Assembly (NCBI GenBank): GCA_030761205.1
Contig: JAULJL010000020.1
Span: 4,655,001 to 4,719,000, forward strand
Length of the DNA stretch: 64,000 nucleotides
From: Fremontodendron californicum
Lineage: Eukaryota > Streptophyta > Magnoliopsida > Malvales > Malvaceae
Reading direction: 5' to 3'
Of this stretch, positions 43,604 to 56,289 are shown one piece after another. The notes under the pieces are model-generated. The model did no database searches, was not told the origin of the DNA, and saw nothing but the letters and a program-made list of their open reading frames with translations. Position 1 is the stretch's first letter, and each line of letters starts with the position of its first letter. Both the position numbers and the translations under genes were made by a program.

Positions 43604-45699
43604 TGTCATAACGTGACAAATACGAATTCAGCATGCTAGACGCAAATCAATGGAGTCGCCACTAATCATCTAATCTAGGTGTGATTAGTCACTTATACGA
43701 ATCTATCCTATTTAAAGTATCCTAAGCTTGACTAAGACATCTTAAAAAGAATAGGTTCTGGTCTACTTATCAGAACTAGGTTCGCGAGTACGGTTACGTG
43801 TGAAGAAGGATTAACACCCTCACAACGCCTATCTAAGAGATAGTACCTAATTAGTCTTGTGATACTTAAAAAGTCTTAATTAAATGGTCTTGTCTATCCT
43901 ATTTCATTTTAATTGTTAAAGTTAGAAATCTCGAAGATTATTTTTTAGGTCTTCCTTCCATTCATTCAGGAGAAATTACTAAAAAATGTTTTCTCACCTC
44001 GAGAGTATTCAAAGAAACCATTCGTTATATTGAAGAGGCTCCGTCATCAGAAAAATTAGATTATTTAACAAAGTTATTTCTCTTAAATTAATCTTCCAAA
44101 ATTAATCCATATTTTATTAATGTTTGTTTGAAAAATAAATTATGATCTTAATATCGAAAATTATCTCTTAAAATGTTCTTCCATTCATTCTGGAGAATTT
44201 TTAAAAGAATTTTTCTCACCTAGAAATTTCTTAAAAGTCATCCATTCGCAACTTTCTTGAATTTCATCATCGAAAAAAATCTTAATCTATCCTTCAATTT
44301 AATTAAGCATTTATTATGGAAAATTATCTTGAGAAAAAGATGTTGAAAATTAATTATTCTAAAAAAAATAAATTTCTTATTTTTATTGGTATCGAAAATA
44401 ATCTCTTAAAAAAAATTCTTCCATTCATTCTAGAGAATTTTTAAGAGAAATTTCTCACCTAGAAATTTCTCAGAAATCAAACATTCGTAATTTCTTTGAA
44501 TTTCATCATTGGAAAAAATCTCAATTTATTAATTTAAAAAATAATTAATCTTCAATTAAAATTAAAACTTAATTAATTAAAATACTTTTATCAATAAATA
44601 AATAAATTTTTAATAATACTAAATAAATATAATAATTAATAATATAGTATAAAATATAAAAAACAATGATTAAAAAATATTTAATAATAACTAATTAGTA
44701 AACAAATAGTAAATAATTCACAAAATAAAACCTGCAAAAAACTTAAAATCAAATTAGTAATAATAAAAAAAATAATTAATAAATAAACAAAAAAACACAA
44801 AAAGAAAAACAAAACAAGAAACAGAAAAAAAAATGGGAGAGAGAATGCGGGTCAGGCCCAGGCGCGGGTTGCGCGCGGGCCGCCTGGCCCGACCCACATG
44901 TCACATAAAAACTCAATTTTTTTTTTGGTTCATTTGGTACCTGATTTGAAAAAAAAAAAGGCTTCTTTCTCTCTGATTTTTTTTTTCAAGAACACCAAGA
45001 ATGTTCTTCAAGAAAATCCAGATTTCGGTCACCTGCTGCCACTACCGCCGCAGTCGTCGTCGGTGGTCAAAAAAATCCGGAAAAAATCTTAAAAAATTTC
45101 TCTCGACCTCCTCGGCTCAAAAACCAAATTAGTTTTACCCGAAGCTCTCCAGAATCTCCTAGATCTGAAATCAAAATTCAAAATTTCGCCTCTTCCGATC
45201 TACTCCGTTGACCGTCGAATGGCCACCACTTTCTAGCCTTTGCTTCCACTAATTAAAACCTAGACTTTCCTTCCAAAATCTTTTCGAAACAAATCCTAGC
45301 ACTACCACTCTCAAATTTCAAATTTTTCACACACAATTTTTTTTTCTTTCCTTCTACTGATTTCGAAATTACTAAGCTTTTTTTATTGTCCTTTGATTGT
45401 GATGCTTGGGTTCATTATATAGAGAAAGAAATTAAGTTCTACTCTAGTTAGGAGTTTTCATCTGATCAAGAAGTGTATTCTGTTCCAATCACATTTTTCA
45501 GAGTCCTATTTCAATCCAAAAAAGAGATTCATCCCAACCCAAACTTATTTTTTTCATTTTTTTTATTAATTTTGAATTTATCCCTTTTTTTGTTTTTCTG
45601 ATTTTCTCTCCTTTTTTTATTATTATTTTTTGATTTCTTTTTTTTTTTTATTTAATTAAAAAATAAAAATTAAAACCCGGATAAAATCCGGTGTGTACA
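43604..45699 (-). repeat. 5' LTR of the Ogre-like element
   Basis: 2096 bp partner of 11583-13699, with the same internal 230-bp repeats and the same GC-rich inverted repeat (44845-44897). Confidence 0.92.
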
Positions 45700-45704
45700 A
45701 TTAT

Positions 45705-47024
45705 TATTAACTTTTTTTAAAATTTTATGACATGTCTTGATCTTGAACTAAATAATTTTCCTTTTGTCCACGAGGACTTTAAGGTCACTAAATTTCTTTA
45801 AGGGTGTAATTGTTTACAAAAGAGAAAGCATTTAAAATAGGATAAACTAGTTGAGCATGGTGCAGGTGGTAGTTGGATTGGGATGGTGATTTGAGAAGAG
45901 GCAGCCGTTTAGATTTTGGAGTTCTCTAGGTTAAAACAAAAGATCAAAGCATAGGAAAATTTGCAATGAGATGAAACAGAGTGAAAAAAAGAAAAAAAAT
46001 ATATATCACCAAACCTAAGAAAAATGGACTGTGGTCAAGTTATTTCTAAACTCAAATCAAAACCCATAACAGTAACAAAGCAGTTTCGTTTTTTAGATAA
46101 TTTCACAATGTATTTTACTAGGCTTGTTGTATTATGCTAATGAAAGAACATGAAAGCTATGTTTAGTATTGCTGTTGGCCCTAACTCATTTTAAAAACTG
46201 CTTTTTACTACAAATATAATATTAAATGGATAAATTTTTTTAGTTTTTACGGTTAAATTATGATTTGGCAACCCAAACCAAAAATCAAAAAATAAAAATT
46301 TTGCATTTTGGAAGCTGAAAAAATGATTTTATTATCGTCACATCTCTAAACTTTTATTATTTTAAACATATCATTTTTTTTACATTTCAATTACTCACAA
46401 TGCTATGTGATAGCTCTATAAAATATAGTTATTTTACCATATTTTGTGTATTCAAATCGGCTAAATACTTAAAGTTTTTATTCGAAATTGATTAGTTTAT
46501 TGTTTTTAGATTAATTTTATTTATTTATTTCATATTTAAATTAGTTATTAAGTTAGTGTTTTTGTATTTTTATAGGTCCAAAGTGAGAATGAGTTTCGAG
46601 GTGCGAAAAGATGAAAAAAGATGCAAAGCAACGCATAGGCAGATTTGATTTTCAGAACTTGTTGAAAGAAAAATATGATCTTAAAGTTTTTATTCAAGAA
46701 AGCTTACTTCTTTATTTTTAAAACTGATTTCCATAGCTTTTTAACGGTATATCATTCGTCCAAATCGTACAAGATTTATTTATTCAAATCAGTTTAAAAA
46801 GTGCGAGAAGACGATGCAATTCACGTTCATTTATGTCCTGATTAATGGATTGACTTACCAACCCTTATACTCAGTTGTAGCTGAGAAATGCAATGGAAAG
46901 TAGCACAGATTATAGACCAGTTTAGTTAAATGTTACTGGCTGCAAAGATCGAGGAATGATGACCAAACCAAAAATATGGGAGGCAGTGCCTTTGATCATA
47001 TGCGCAATATTCACAGTTTATTAG
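45705..47024. other. Host flank: rest of duplicated block 1, no gene
   Basis: 45760-46380 is strongly similar to 53235-54070 (for example ataggataaactagttgagc in both), so it is the upstream part of the first duplicated block, cut off from gene A by the Ogre-like element. From about 46920 the second block starts. No coding region is recognised. Confidence 0.65.
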
Positions 47025-49227
47025 CTAGATACAAAATGTGGCAAACGGGCCGATTCGGATGAGTTTGGATCGAATTTTTATCGGATTTGGATTATTTTGA
47101 ATTCGGATTCATTTCGAGTTCGAATTATTTCGGATTCGAATAATTTCGTATTCAAATTTTTTCAGGTTCGGATAACTTAGAATTCGGATTTTTTCGAGCT
47201 CGGGCTTTTTCGGATTCAGATTTTTTGATATTAGGATCAGTTCGAATTCGGGCTGGCTTAGTCGGATTCAAAAAATTTTGAAATTTTATACGCTACAAAT
47301 ATTTTTTTAATTTTGAATTAATAATTAATTTTACTTTTTACATAGTGACAAAAATAATAAGATTAAAAAATATTTATATAAATATAAAAATATATAATAA
47401 TTTTATTTATACATTGAGTATTTTTGGTACAATATCTTTTAAGTTCAAATGAAAGATAAATATATAAATTCGATATATCTACTATAGTATGAATAAAAAC
47501 TAATTTATACATTCTGATATTTATTATTATTTTACAATGATTATATACTTATATTTTTTTATTTTTATGTTATTTAGTACTGAATAATAAATATAGTTAT
47601 AATTAATAATTATATAAGATTTTTTTTATTTTATAAGTGAACTAAAATAAATATAAAATAACACTATAAAAAGTAATAATAAAAAATCAAACATTTATAT
47701 AAATTACTTTTTACTTTTAACCACTCGTTGAGCTTAGTCACTTAGGATCCATTTGGATCCCACTGATGCTCCAGTCCAATGGGATCCAAGGCAAATTTGG
47801 GAGGATTTTCCCCCCCAACTGGTTTCACCTTCACTTTGGATCACCTCAAGTAGAGGGGTCCACCGGACTAGAGCTCCATTGGAGGGGGTAATCCCCCTTT
47901 TACCCCCTCCACTGTTTTTTCTTTTTTTTTTATTAATTTTATTAATTTTTTAAAAAATTAAAAAAAATTTATTTTTTAATTTCATGTTTTTAATTTATTT
48001 ATTTTTTATTTTTTAACATAAATATATTTTTTAATTATTATTTAACATAAATATATATATTATTATTTAATATAAATATATTTTTAATTATTTATTTTAT
48101 ATATATATATACATTTTAATCTAATGCCCTTAATGGTCATTTTTCTTTCCTACTATAATTCATCTCACCGTCATCGCTGCGTTTGAATCCAAATACAAAT
48201 CCCACCACTGATTTTAATCTCACCGCTACAATACCGAATCTCATCGCCGCTGTTTTTAATCTTACCGGAGTCAATCTCACCACTCATCCAAATGAACCTT
48301 AGTCCAACAAATTATAATATTTAAAATTATTTAATATAAAGTTAAGAATGATATATTAATTTTAGTTTGTTTAAAAAATAAACTATTTAAATTAATTGTA
48401 TTAAAATTATTAGTAATATAATATACCTATAAATTATTCTTTAATTTAATATTAATAATTAATTAATTAATTTAATAAATATTAATAAGTCAATTCAATC
48501 AAAATAAATATTAATAAATCAATTCAACTAAATAAAATTATATAAAATTTAGATTTAAATGTGGAATAAGTAAACATGAATATGAAGTTCAATTATATGA
48601 TATTTTTGTATATTTGAATTATTAGTATATTAAAATTTAGATTTAAATGTGGAATAAGCATAATAATATATTGTAAATGATTATTTATAATAGAATCAAA
48701 TGTCAAATTAATAATATTATTTTTTATGTTTAATTATTGTAAATATAATAAGGATAGTATTAAAAGATATTTGATATTTATAGTTAATGCATTTTAAGTT
48801 AAATCCAATTTAAAGATATACTATTAATTATTTTTGTTAATAATACATTATTGATATAATTGTATAATAATTATAAATATACTTTTACAAATTTAATATT
48901 TTTATTTAAAATTTTTATCATTTATATATTTTTTATTTTAATTAAAATCATATAATTATATATATTTTTAAATTATAAATTCGATTTTTTATGGGTTTCA
49001 GATCATATCGATCTCAGGCTCGAAACGTAGCGGATTCGGGCTTTTACGGGTTTGGGTTTTTTCGGATTCGGATTTTCTTGGGTTCGGGCTTTTTCGGGTT
49101 CGAGTTTTTTCGGTTCGAATTTTTTCGGATTCAGACCTTTGACTTTTTTAATCAATTCGAATCGAATCGAATTCGATCTCGGGCCAATTCTCGAATTTAG
49201 GCCTGCTTTGCGAGCTCTACTAGATAC
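47025..49227. mobile_element. hAT-like non-autonomous element, 8-bp TSD
   Basis: The direct repeat CTAGATAC (47025-47032, 49220-49227) interrupts a sequence that is continuous in the other duplicated block (near 9746). The ends are imperfect inverted repeats containing GGCAAACGGGCC (left) and, reversed, CGCAAAGCAGGCC (right), a hAT-like pattern. Both subterminal regions are built from dozens of short words such as ttcggattcggg and ttcgggttcg. There is no transposase ORF; the middle is AT-rich and contains a Tourist-like MITE. Confidence 0.8.
47742..48301. mobile_element. Tourist-like (PIF/Harbinger) MITE inside the hAT-like element
   Basis: The direct TTA (47742-47744, 48299-48301) flanks ends GGATCCATTTGGATCC and, reversed, GGTTCATTTGGATGAG. 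The TTA target and TIR style are typical of PIF/Harbinger MITEs. 554 bp, non-coding. Confidence 0.65.
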
Positions 49228-49445
49228 CATAGATTTTTGCAATTTTATATGGTTTAAGTCAGGATTTAGTAGTTATAGTTGAGTCAATGTTCATATAGAT
49301 TCATGTAGTTCAATTTGTGAAAGTCGAATTTTCATACTTTTTAACTTTTTTATATTTTTGCAGAATCAAATAAAAATTGTTGACACCATTAGATTTAAGC
49401 CATTGATGGTGTTGATATGAATTTAGGGTGAAACTTTTTGTTACT
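49228..49445. other. Host flank within duplicated block 2
   Basis: Up to about 49342 it matches 9748-9856 of block 1; after that the two blocks differ. No gene is visible. Confidence 0.6.
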
Positions 49446-50933
49446 TAAAAGTAAGAGAAAAGCACACTTACCTCTCTGAGATTTGATAAAAAAATATAGA
49501 TTTGATAAAAAATACACTTACCCCTTATAGTTTGAAAACTACCCACTTACCTCACTGAGGTTTGATTAAATTTACACTAACCCCCTGAGCCCTAAACCCT
49601 GAGTAAATTTTAAATGAAAAGATAATTATACCCTTGTTAATTATTAATTATATATATTTTTATTTATTGTATTCATTTTACTCATTTTTAATTATAAAAT
49701 AATGCAAATTTAATTAATTTCAAAATCATCTTTAGTTACTATAAAATTAAATTCTAATTCAATTATATTCTAATTCAAGTAAATGTTAAATATTTTAAAC
49801 TTATCTTTAATTCAATTATATATTAATTTTGAGGTGAACTCATTAATTTTTATATTATTTTTATTTAAAATAAATAAATTATCATTGTTTAAAAAAAAGT
49901 TTAGTGGTAAAAATATTGATTAAAATAAAAAGAGAGAAATAAAGGAGAAGAAAAAAATGAAAATAAAACTATCAGTTTCATCCATGAGATTTTATCGAAA
50001 TTAAACTTACCTCTATTAGTTTGAAAACCATATTTTATCTCTCTAAAAATAATTAATGTTACGATTTCATTAATCAAACTAATATTTATTTAAATTTTAC
50101 TTTAAATATTAAAAATACCCTCATTTTATTTATTTTTCCTTATTTTTATATTTTCTTTTTTGTTTTAATTATTTGTTATCATTAAAATATTTAAAATAAT
50201 TTTTATTTATTTATTTTAAATAAAAATAATTTAATGAATTCATCTCAAAGTTAATATATAATTGAATTAAAGATAAGTTTAAAATATTTAACATGTACTT
50301 GCATAAAAATTGATTAAAAAAAGAAATAAAGGAGAAGAAAAAAAGAAAATATAATTATCATCTACGAGATTTTATTAAAAATAAACCTACATATATTAAC
50401 TTGAAAAGTACATTTTATCTCTCTAAAAAAGTAACTAATGTTAGGATTACATTAATCAAATTTATATTTGTTTAAATTTGACTTTAAATATTAAGACCTA
50501 ATTTTATTTATTTTTCTTATTTTCATGCCTTTTTTCATTTTTTTTTTGTTTTAATCAATTTCTTTATCACTAAACTTTTTAAAATGATTTTATTAATTTA
50601 TTTTAAATTAAAAAAAAAAGTTAATATATTGAATTAAAGATAAGTTATTTTTTCTATTGAATTAAAGATAATTTTAAAATTAATTAAATTCTCATTATTT
50701 TATAATTAAAAAATAATAAAATTAATAAAATAAATAGAAAATTATATAATTAATAATTAACAAGGGTATAATTATTTTTTTATTTAAAATTTACTTAGGG
50801 TTTAGGGCTCAGGGAGGTTAGTGTATATTTCATTAAATCTCAGGAAAGTAACTGGGTAATTTTCAAACTATAAGAGGTAAGTATATTTTTTTTAGTAAAT
50901 CTCAAGGGTTAATGTGCTTTTCCCTAAAAGTAA
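49446..50933. mobile_element. MULE-type non-autonomous element with long TIRs
   Basis: TSD TAAAAGTAA at 49446-49454 and 50925-50933. The outer about 190 bp at each end are inverted copies of each other: starts GAGAAAAGCACACTTACC, and reversed GGGAAAAGCACATTAACCC, followed by CCCTGAGCCCTAAACCCT on both arms. The interior holds degenerate repeats of the arm phrases and no ORF. Same family as 2324-3023. Confidence 0.85.
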
Positions 50934-51418
50934 TGACAAATCTTTAGCTGCATGAAAATTTTGTTTTCTTTAAACTCAGCTTTCCTTGGTTTACCTTTGA
51001 ATTCCCATTTTTTTGCCTTTTATGTCTACTTTGAAATCCCGTGAAGAAAGCAGGTTTGAAGGGATTGATTGTTTGCTCGGTTAGTCTTTTACATGGTCCA
51101 TTAACCTGACTTCTGATTTGGTTATACATGTTTTTTACTTGAAATTTATTTGGCAAATTTCAAGCATCTTATTGAGGGCCAAATTGGAAGCCCCTAAACC
51201 ACAGTGGGTTAAGTTAAATTATCCACTAATAAGCATTGAAAACAAATGAAAACAATAGAAGCAAAGAGCATTAAAAACTTGAGAAATATATATCTCCCAT
51301 CAGCATTTCGACCCTCTTAACTACTCGTGTCACATTGGTTCATCATGAACATGCATGGTGATTTGATTTAATAACTAGCATTTAATATCACATGCCAAAT
51401 CATATTATTTGAAATAAA
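50934..51418. other. Host flank and gene B downstream region
   Basis: From about 51107 this matches 9913-10227 almost base for base, the 3' flank of gene A. 50934-51106 has no counterpart in block 1. Confidence 0.6.
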
Positions 51419-52555
51419 CTAGTTAAGTTCTGCATTTAAGCAGATCGGTTCCTCATCTGTTGGCATGGTCTTCTCAATCCTCTCAATGAACCCAAGCATC
51501 ACCTCAGTACTTTTCTCATCTGGGAACAATTGGAAAAGGAATTAAAAACTAGAACTGGGAAACAGCAGTTCTTGGGGGAAAAAATATTATTATAACATGC
51601 TTAATGCAAAAACAGAATTAAAGTACCTAGTTTTGGAATTGTATGCCCCTTGGGATGATTGATCACAAAAGGATCCACAAAAGATTCCAGGAGAACAGTT
51701 GACTCCAGCTTCATGAAGTCCATTTCACCTGCAAGCCCATGTTTTAGTCAGTGTTTTGCATTGTCTGGACACGAATATTTAAAAAAAAATTAAATATTGG
51801 AGCAACATAGCTTCGAACAGTTATCAAGTCTTTGGAATGTCATTAAAATATTAAATACCTATGATATGGAGAGAAGGGCATTCGAGAGGTGATGAAAATG
51901 CATTAGAAGTCAGCTTATGATGTCCAAACTTTGACCCTCCAAACTTGGCTCCTGATATTATTATCAGAAACTTGATTTTTGGAACTCTGATAAGGGCTAT
52001 ACCATCTCTCTGCATCCCAGGCAAGGCAGCTGATAAAACTGCTCCCTGAGATTCATCAGAAAACCATAATATTCAGATCCATTCTTTGCAGAAGAGTTGA
52101 ATTTTTATGAAATTTTTGGTAAGATAATTCAAGCAAACCCCACCTGAGAGAAGCCCAGAAAACCGTCAAATGGACCATTCTTTATCATATAATCTTCAAT
52201 AAACGCAAGACATTCTTCAAAATTTGTATACTCGGTGAAATCCTACTTGCATGGTAGAAGAAAAAAAGATTTAACTACAAGCTTGCTGGTCAAAATTAAA
52301 ATTAACTTGAACTGTAATTTATGGAAAGGTCTCCTATACCTGGTTGGCTTGGAACCATTCATAGTAAGGAGGATCAAAAATGGCTTCAACATCAGAATTC
52401 TCTTGGGCAGGATATGGGCCATCAAGGAAAACAAGATCCAGCTTGTCAAGCACGGTTGCAGGCCATTGAAGGACCAGTTTCCTGAGAAATTCAGCGCTTG
52501 TCCTAAATCCATGGAGGCAAAGAATTCTGGGTTTTCTCTGGATTTGGCTTCCCAT
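51419..52555 (-). CDS. FSH1-family serine hydrolase (esterase-like), gene B, five exons
   Basis: Exons on the minus strand are 52340-52555, 52144-52242, 51859-52045, 51627-51728 and 51419-51519. The exon lengths (216, 99, 187, 102, 101) are identical to gene A and all GT-AG borders are kept; the joined frame has 234 residues plus stop. Ser104 in Gly-Phe-Ser-Gln, Asp171 and His196 are expected as in gene A. Differences visible in exon 1 include Ala-Glu-Phe-Leu for Ala-Glu-Ile-Leu, Gln-Trp-Pro for Arg-Trp-Pro, Glu-Asn-Ser-Asp for Gly-Asn-Ser-Gly, and Glu-Ala-Ile for Glu-Gly-Ile. Introns also align closely; intron 3 has an extra stretch near 51766-51805. Unlike gene A, the 280 bp or so upstream are free of LTR sequence, so this copy is more likely to keep the native promoter. 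Confidence 0.88.
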
Positions 52556-52838
52556 TTTCCCGAACCCTTGTTCAAAGAAGCTGAGGGCAGCCTTAAAATG
52601 GTTGGTGCAGCTCGCTGTGTTTGATTATTCAACCCTAGTTTTAGACTTTATCCACTCTAGTGAGGACCAAGAGGTGGATCTGGAAGCTCAGGCAATAAAC
52701 AATCGATGGTAATACATTAATATACTGGTAAGAAAGGAAAAATAAGCCAATGTGAGGCTTGGCAAGTATCAGGATTGAGTGTCACCGGGAGTTTCATTTG
52801 GTGGATAATTTGTAAGTATTACTGTTAGTTGTCTTTAG

Positions 52839-53076
52839 ACCTAGCAATTCGTGTATCTATGTCGTATTCGTATATTTTGTCGTGTTATAATCGTGTTTAA
52901 GGTATTTTATATTTATATAAACTTTGATATATTAATAATTCGTATTAAATAAATTTTGAGACATTCGTGTATTCGTGTCGTGTTCATATTATCTTTTCGT
53001 ATCATGTTCGTGTTATTTTTTCATGTCGTGTTGTGTTTTTAGTTATTTTTTCCGTATCATATCCAATATTGCCAGA
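52839..53076. mobile_element. Small MITE with hAT-like ends
   Basis: Inserted in block 2 relative to block 1. The ends ACCTAGCAATTCGTG and, reversed, ATCTGGCAATATTGG are similar, and the inside repeats words like ttcgtgtcgtgttc. The target duplication is unclear (TTTAG on both sides). Confidence 0.45.
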
Positions 53077-53847
53077 TTTAGTTTTCTTCTCTCCAAAACA
53101 TGTGGCATGATCTAAACCTAGATTGAATAACCTCCCTACCTAAACTTTAGCAAAATATAAAATAAAATAAAAAAGGAAAAAAAAAAAAGAAAAAAGAAAA
53201 AAGGAAAAAAGAAAAAGGAAAAAGAAAATATTTTGTCCACGAGGTCTTTAAGGTCGCCAAATTTCTTTGAGGGGATAATTCATAATTGTTAACAAAAGAG
53301 AAAGCATTCAAAATAGGATAAACTAGTTGAGCATGGTGCAGGTGGTAGTTGGCTTTTGACGGTGATTTGAGAAGAGGCAGGCATTTAGATTTTGGAGCTC
53401 TCTAGGTTAAAACAAAAGAGCAAAGCATAGGAAAATCTGCAATGAGATGAAACTGAGTAAAAAAAAATACCACCAAACCTAAGAAAAATGGACTGAGGTC
53501 AAATTATTTCGAAACTCAAATCAAAACCCATAACAGTAACAAAGCAGTTTCGTTTTTTTGATAATTTCACAATTTATTTTACTAGGCTTGTTGTATTATG
53601 CTAATGAAAGACCATTAAGACGTTTAATATTGTTGTTGGCACAATTTATTTCAAAAGCTACGTTTTATTATAAATATAACGTTAAACGGATAATAAAAAT
53701 TGATTTTTGCAGTTAAAATCATGATTTGACAATCCAAACCAAAAAAACTAAGAAAATTGAACTTTTGTGATTTGAAAGCTGACTTTTACATGAAAGGATT
53801 TTATTATTCTCATATCTCTAAACTTTTATGGATTTATATTTAATCCT
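53077..53847. other. Host flank, upstream part of duplicated block 2
   Basis: Homologous to 45760-46380. It starts with an A/G-rich low-complexity tract (53155-53232). No gene. Confidence 0.6.
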
Positions 53848-54015
53848 CTGTCAGTGTATAGATCTATACACTGACAGTGCAGCACCTGATGTCATCTGTT
53901 AAAAGGTTTTAGTTATCTATATTTATTTTAAAGGTTTTTAAATTTTTATGTTTATTTATTAATGAAGTGTCATCGTATGATTCACTGTCAGTGTATAGAT
54001 TTATACACTGACAGT
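53848..54015. mobile_element. MITE-like unit with palindromic ends
   Basis: A perfect 30-bp palindrome (53848-53877, centre AGATCT) and a near-perfect one (53984-54015), both made of CTGTCAGTGTATAGAT and its complement, mark the two ends of an insertion that block 1 lacks. Confidence 0.55.
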
Positions 54016-54392
54016 GCATCAAATACAAACTCAACTTTTATTATTTTAAACATGATTTTTTTACCTTTTGATTTCTCAGAGCATTTTTTTTTATAACGAT
54101 GCTAAACACTTAACAAAATTTAAACCATATTTTTCACTTCATTTTTTAAATAGTTATCTATATTTATTTTAAAGGTTTTTAAATTTTTATGTTTATTTAT
54201 TAATGAAGTGTCATCGTATGATTTATTGTCAGTATATAAATTTATACATTGACAGTGCATCAAATACATACTCAATTTTTATTATTTTAAACATGATTTT
54301 TTTACCTTTCGATTTCTCAGAGCATTTTTTTTATAACGATGCTAAACGCTTAAAAAAATTTAAACCATATTTTTCACTTCATTTTTTAAATA
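53911..54392. repeat. 241-bp tandem duplication
   Basis: 53911-54151 is repeated as 54152-54392 with scattered substitutions. The second copy contains a decayed version of the palindrome at about 54225-54257. Confidence 0.8.
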
Positions 54393-56289
54393 CAATTTTT
54401 TCAACCTAAAATTTTTCCAACATCAATTCTAAACTAGCTTAAATAAGTTTTGAAACAATAATGATGTATGAGCTGTGTCAATGTTTCTCGACTTGAAAGG
54501 TAAGTAAAACAATAAAAATACTAATAAAAGAAAGAAAGAAAAATGAAAACCTTAAAGCACTCTTTGTTTCTCTTTTCCTTTCCTTCTTTCATTCTTCATT
54601 GCTTATTCTCTTGCGCTATGTCTATGTTTGGATTGAAGGGATAGAAAGCAAATGGGGGAAAATGGAAAAACTTTTTTAGATACTACTTATATTAAACCAA
54701 AAAAAAAAAAAAAGTTGGCTGGCTTTTATTTCTGCTTTATTATGGAAGCAAGCAGCTAGTCTAGTGAATGAGGTGGGGTCTATAATTTCAGATAACCACT
54801 AAATTAGCATAATAATGGTAAAAGGAAAAGGAAGAACAAGGATTGTGTTAAATGATAAAAAATCCAAAAGAAGAAATAAAAAACAATAATTGTATACATA
54901 AATAATAATGCCAATTTTAAGGGCAAAGACTTTACGGGTTTTATTGGAATTCATTGGACCACTATATTTTTTGAGTTATTATCACTTTTCAAAAGACAAT
55001 TTATTGCCAGATTGCTTGAATGTGCAAAGAGAAAGATACAGCATGAGAAACAGTACGAGGCTAAAGCTTGGTTCAAGTGGTAGTTGCGATAAAGATTTTT
55101 GAAAAGGCTTTTTGAAGTTATCTAGTAAAAAGGAAAATTAGAATTTGAAATTTAGTTCCGTTAATTCATGCAATCACTTTTAAAAAATGATATTTAGTAG
55201 ATCTGAATTCGAATCTTAATTTTGTATTCTCTTTCCTTAACTCGAAGCTACGATTTTTTTTGTATAAAAAATTAAAATAAAAGACAAAGTGCAAAGAACA
55301 TGTATGCTAATCTATATATGAAAGAGCACCAAACTTACTCTGATAATAATACAAAATAAAATATACTATATGTTTTTATTTATTTTTTTAATGTATAGAG
55401 AACTTGAAACTTCCTAACCAAGAGGTAATAAGAAAAGGGGAGTCAAGAAAGTTAATTAAGGAGTTTTGGCCACGTAAAAACTCTGCAAATGCATGATACT
55501 GAAAACATCTACTTTTCAGTCTTTTATTCACTTTCACTGTGATTTCTTATGCAAAACAACTGCTAGCATCACGGCTTCTGCCATTAACAGCTTTTGTATT
55601 ACTTATGTTTTTCTCAGTCAATCAACTGAAACGAACTATGCTTCATTGCTTATCTGATTAGTTTCTTTTCCCTTCAGTTTTCTGTTTCGAAAGAGTTTCT
55701 TACTTACTGTGATTTTTTCTGTTTTTCTGCTTCTAACTCCCCAAAAGGAGTCTTACTTGCTACAAGTCTTATCTGGTGTATTTGCAGGACCGTAATAGCC
55801 AAAACATTCATGGGATGAGACTTTGCTTTTTTTTTTCTTTTTTTTTTTTATAATTGATGAGACTTTTTTTTTATCCTTCTAAAAGGTAGCTACCGGCTTA
55901 GATAGGCCATATATATACCAAGTTACCTCTATTTGAGATGAATGTTGAGTTCCACATAAAAATATTCAATTTTTTAAAGTTTTTTCAAATATATAAAGAT
56001 CATATTTTCATATTCATATTCAAATGTGTTGAACATGAATGCTCTAAGAAAAATAAAAAATTCGAGTAACATAGTATATATATATATATATGTATATATA
56101 TATAATATATGGACTAATATGCTTAATCGATATATACATAATATATGGACTAATATGCTTAATCCTAAGGATTCAGCAGTTGGGTGGAGAGTTTACTAGT
56201 TAGGCATATAAACAGTGGCCTGAATGTGAATTTATTGATATAAGAAATTAAAAGCTAAAAACGTACCTTCAATCATTATAGATTAAGAA
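54393..56289. other. AT-rich intergenic DNA, no gene recognised
   Basis: There are no coding signals. Around 55060-55265 the words TGGTTCAAGTGGTAGTTG and GAATTCGAATCTT are spaced like the A and B boxes of a tRNA-derived SINE, but the match is weak. At 56095-56165 a 31-bp phrase ending actaatatgcttaatc occurs twice, next to a TA run. Confidence 0.4.

Larger units (their letters stand above)
11578..45704 (-). mobile_element. Ogre-like Ty3/gypsy retrotransposon (level 1), interrupted by nested elements
   Basis: Two LTRs of 2117 and 2096 bp (11583-13699 and 43604-45699) begin TGT and end ACA. They are bracketed by the 5-bp duplication ATTAT (11578-11582, 45700-45704). The coding order on the minus strand from the right is ORF1 (41115-43034), gag-protease (to 37639), the rest of protease-linker, a probable intron, then RT, RNaseH and integrase (to 15154). 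The extra ORF1 before gag and an intron between protease and RT are Ogre hallmarks. Without the 18.4-kb level-2 insertion the element would be about 15.7 kb. All frames carry stops or frameshifts, so it is dead. The LTRs differ by many substitutions and small indels, so it is older than the elements inside it. Confidence 0.9.

Noticed and set aside
49003..49282. Short Phe/Gly- or Lys/Pro-rich ORFs
   Set aside because: They translate the ttcggg repeats of the hAT-like arm; no protein is expected.
55058..55265. tRNA-derived SINE
   Set aside because: The A and B box-like words are imperfect and no target duplication or clear 3' tail is visible; kept only as a remark.
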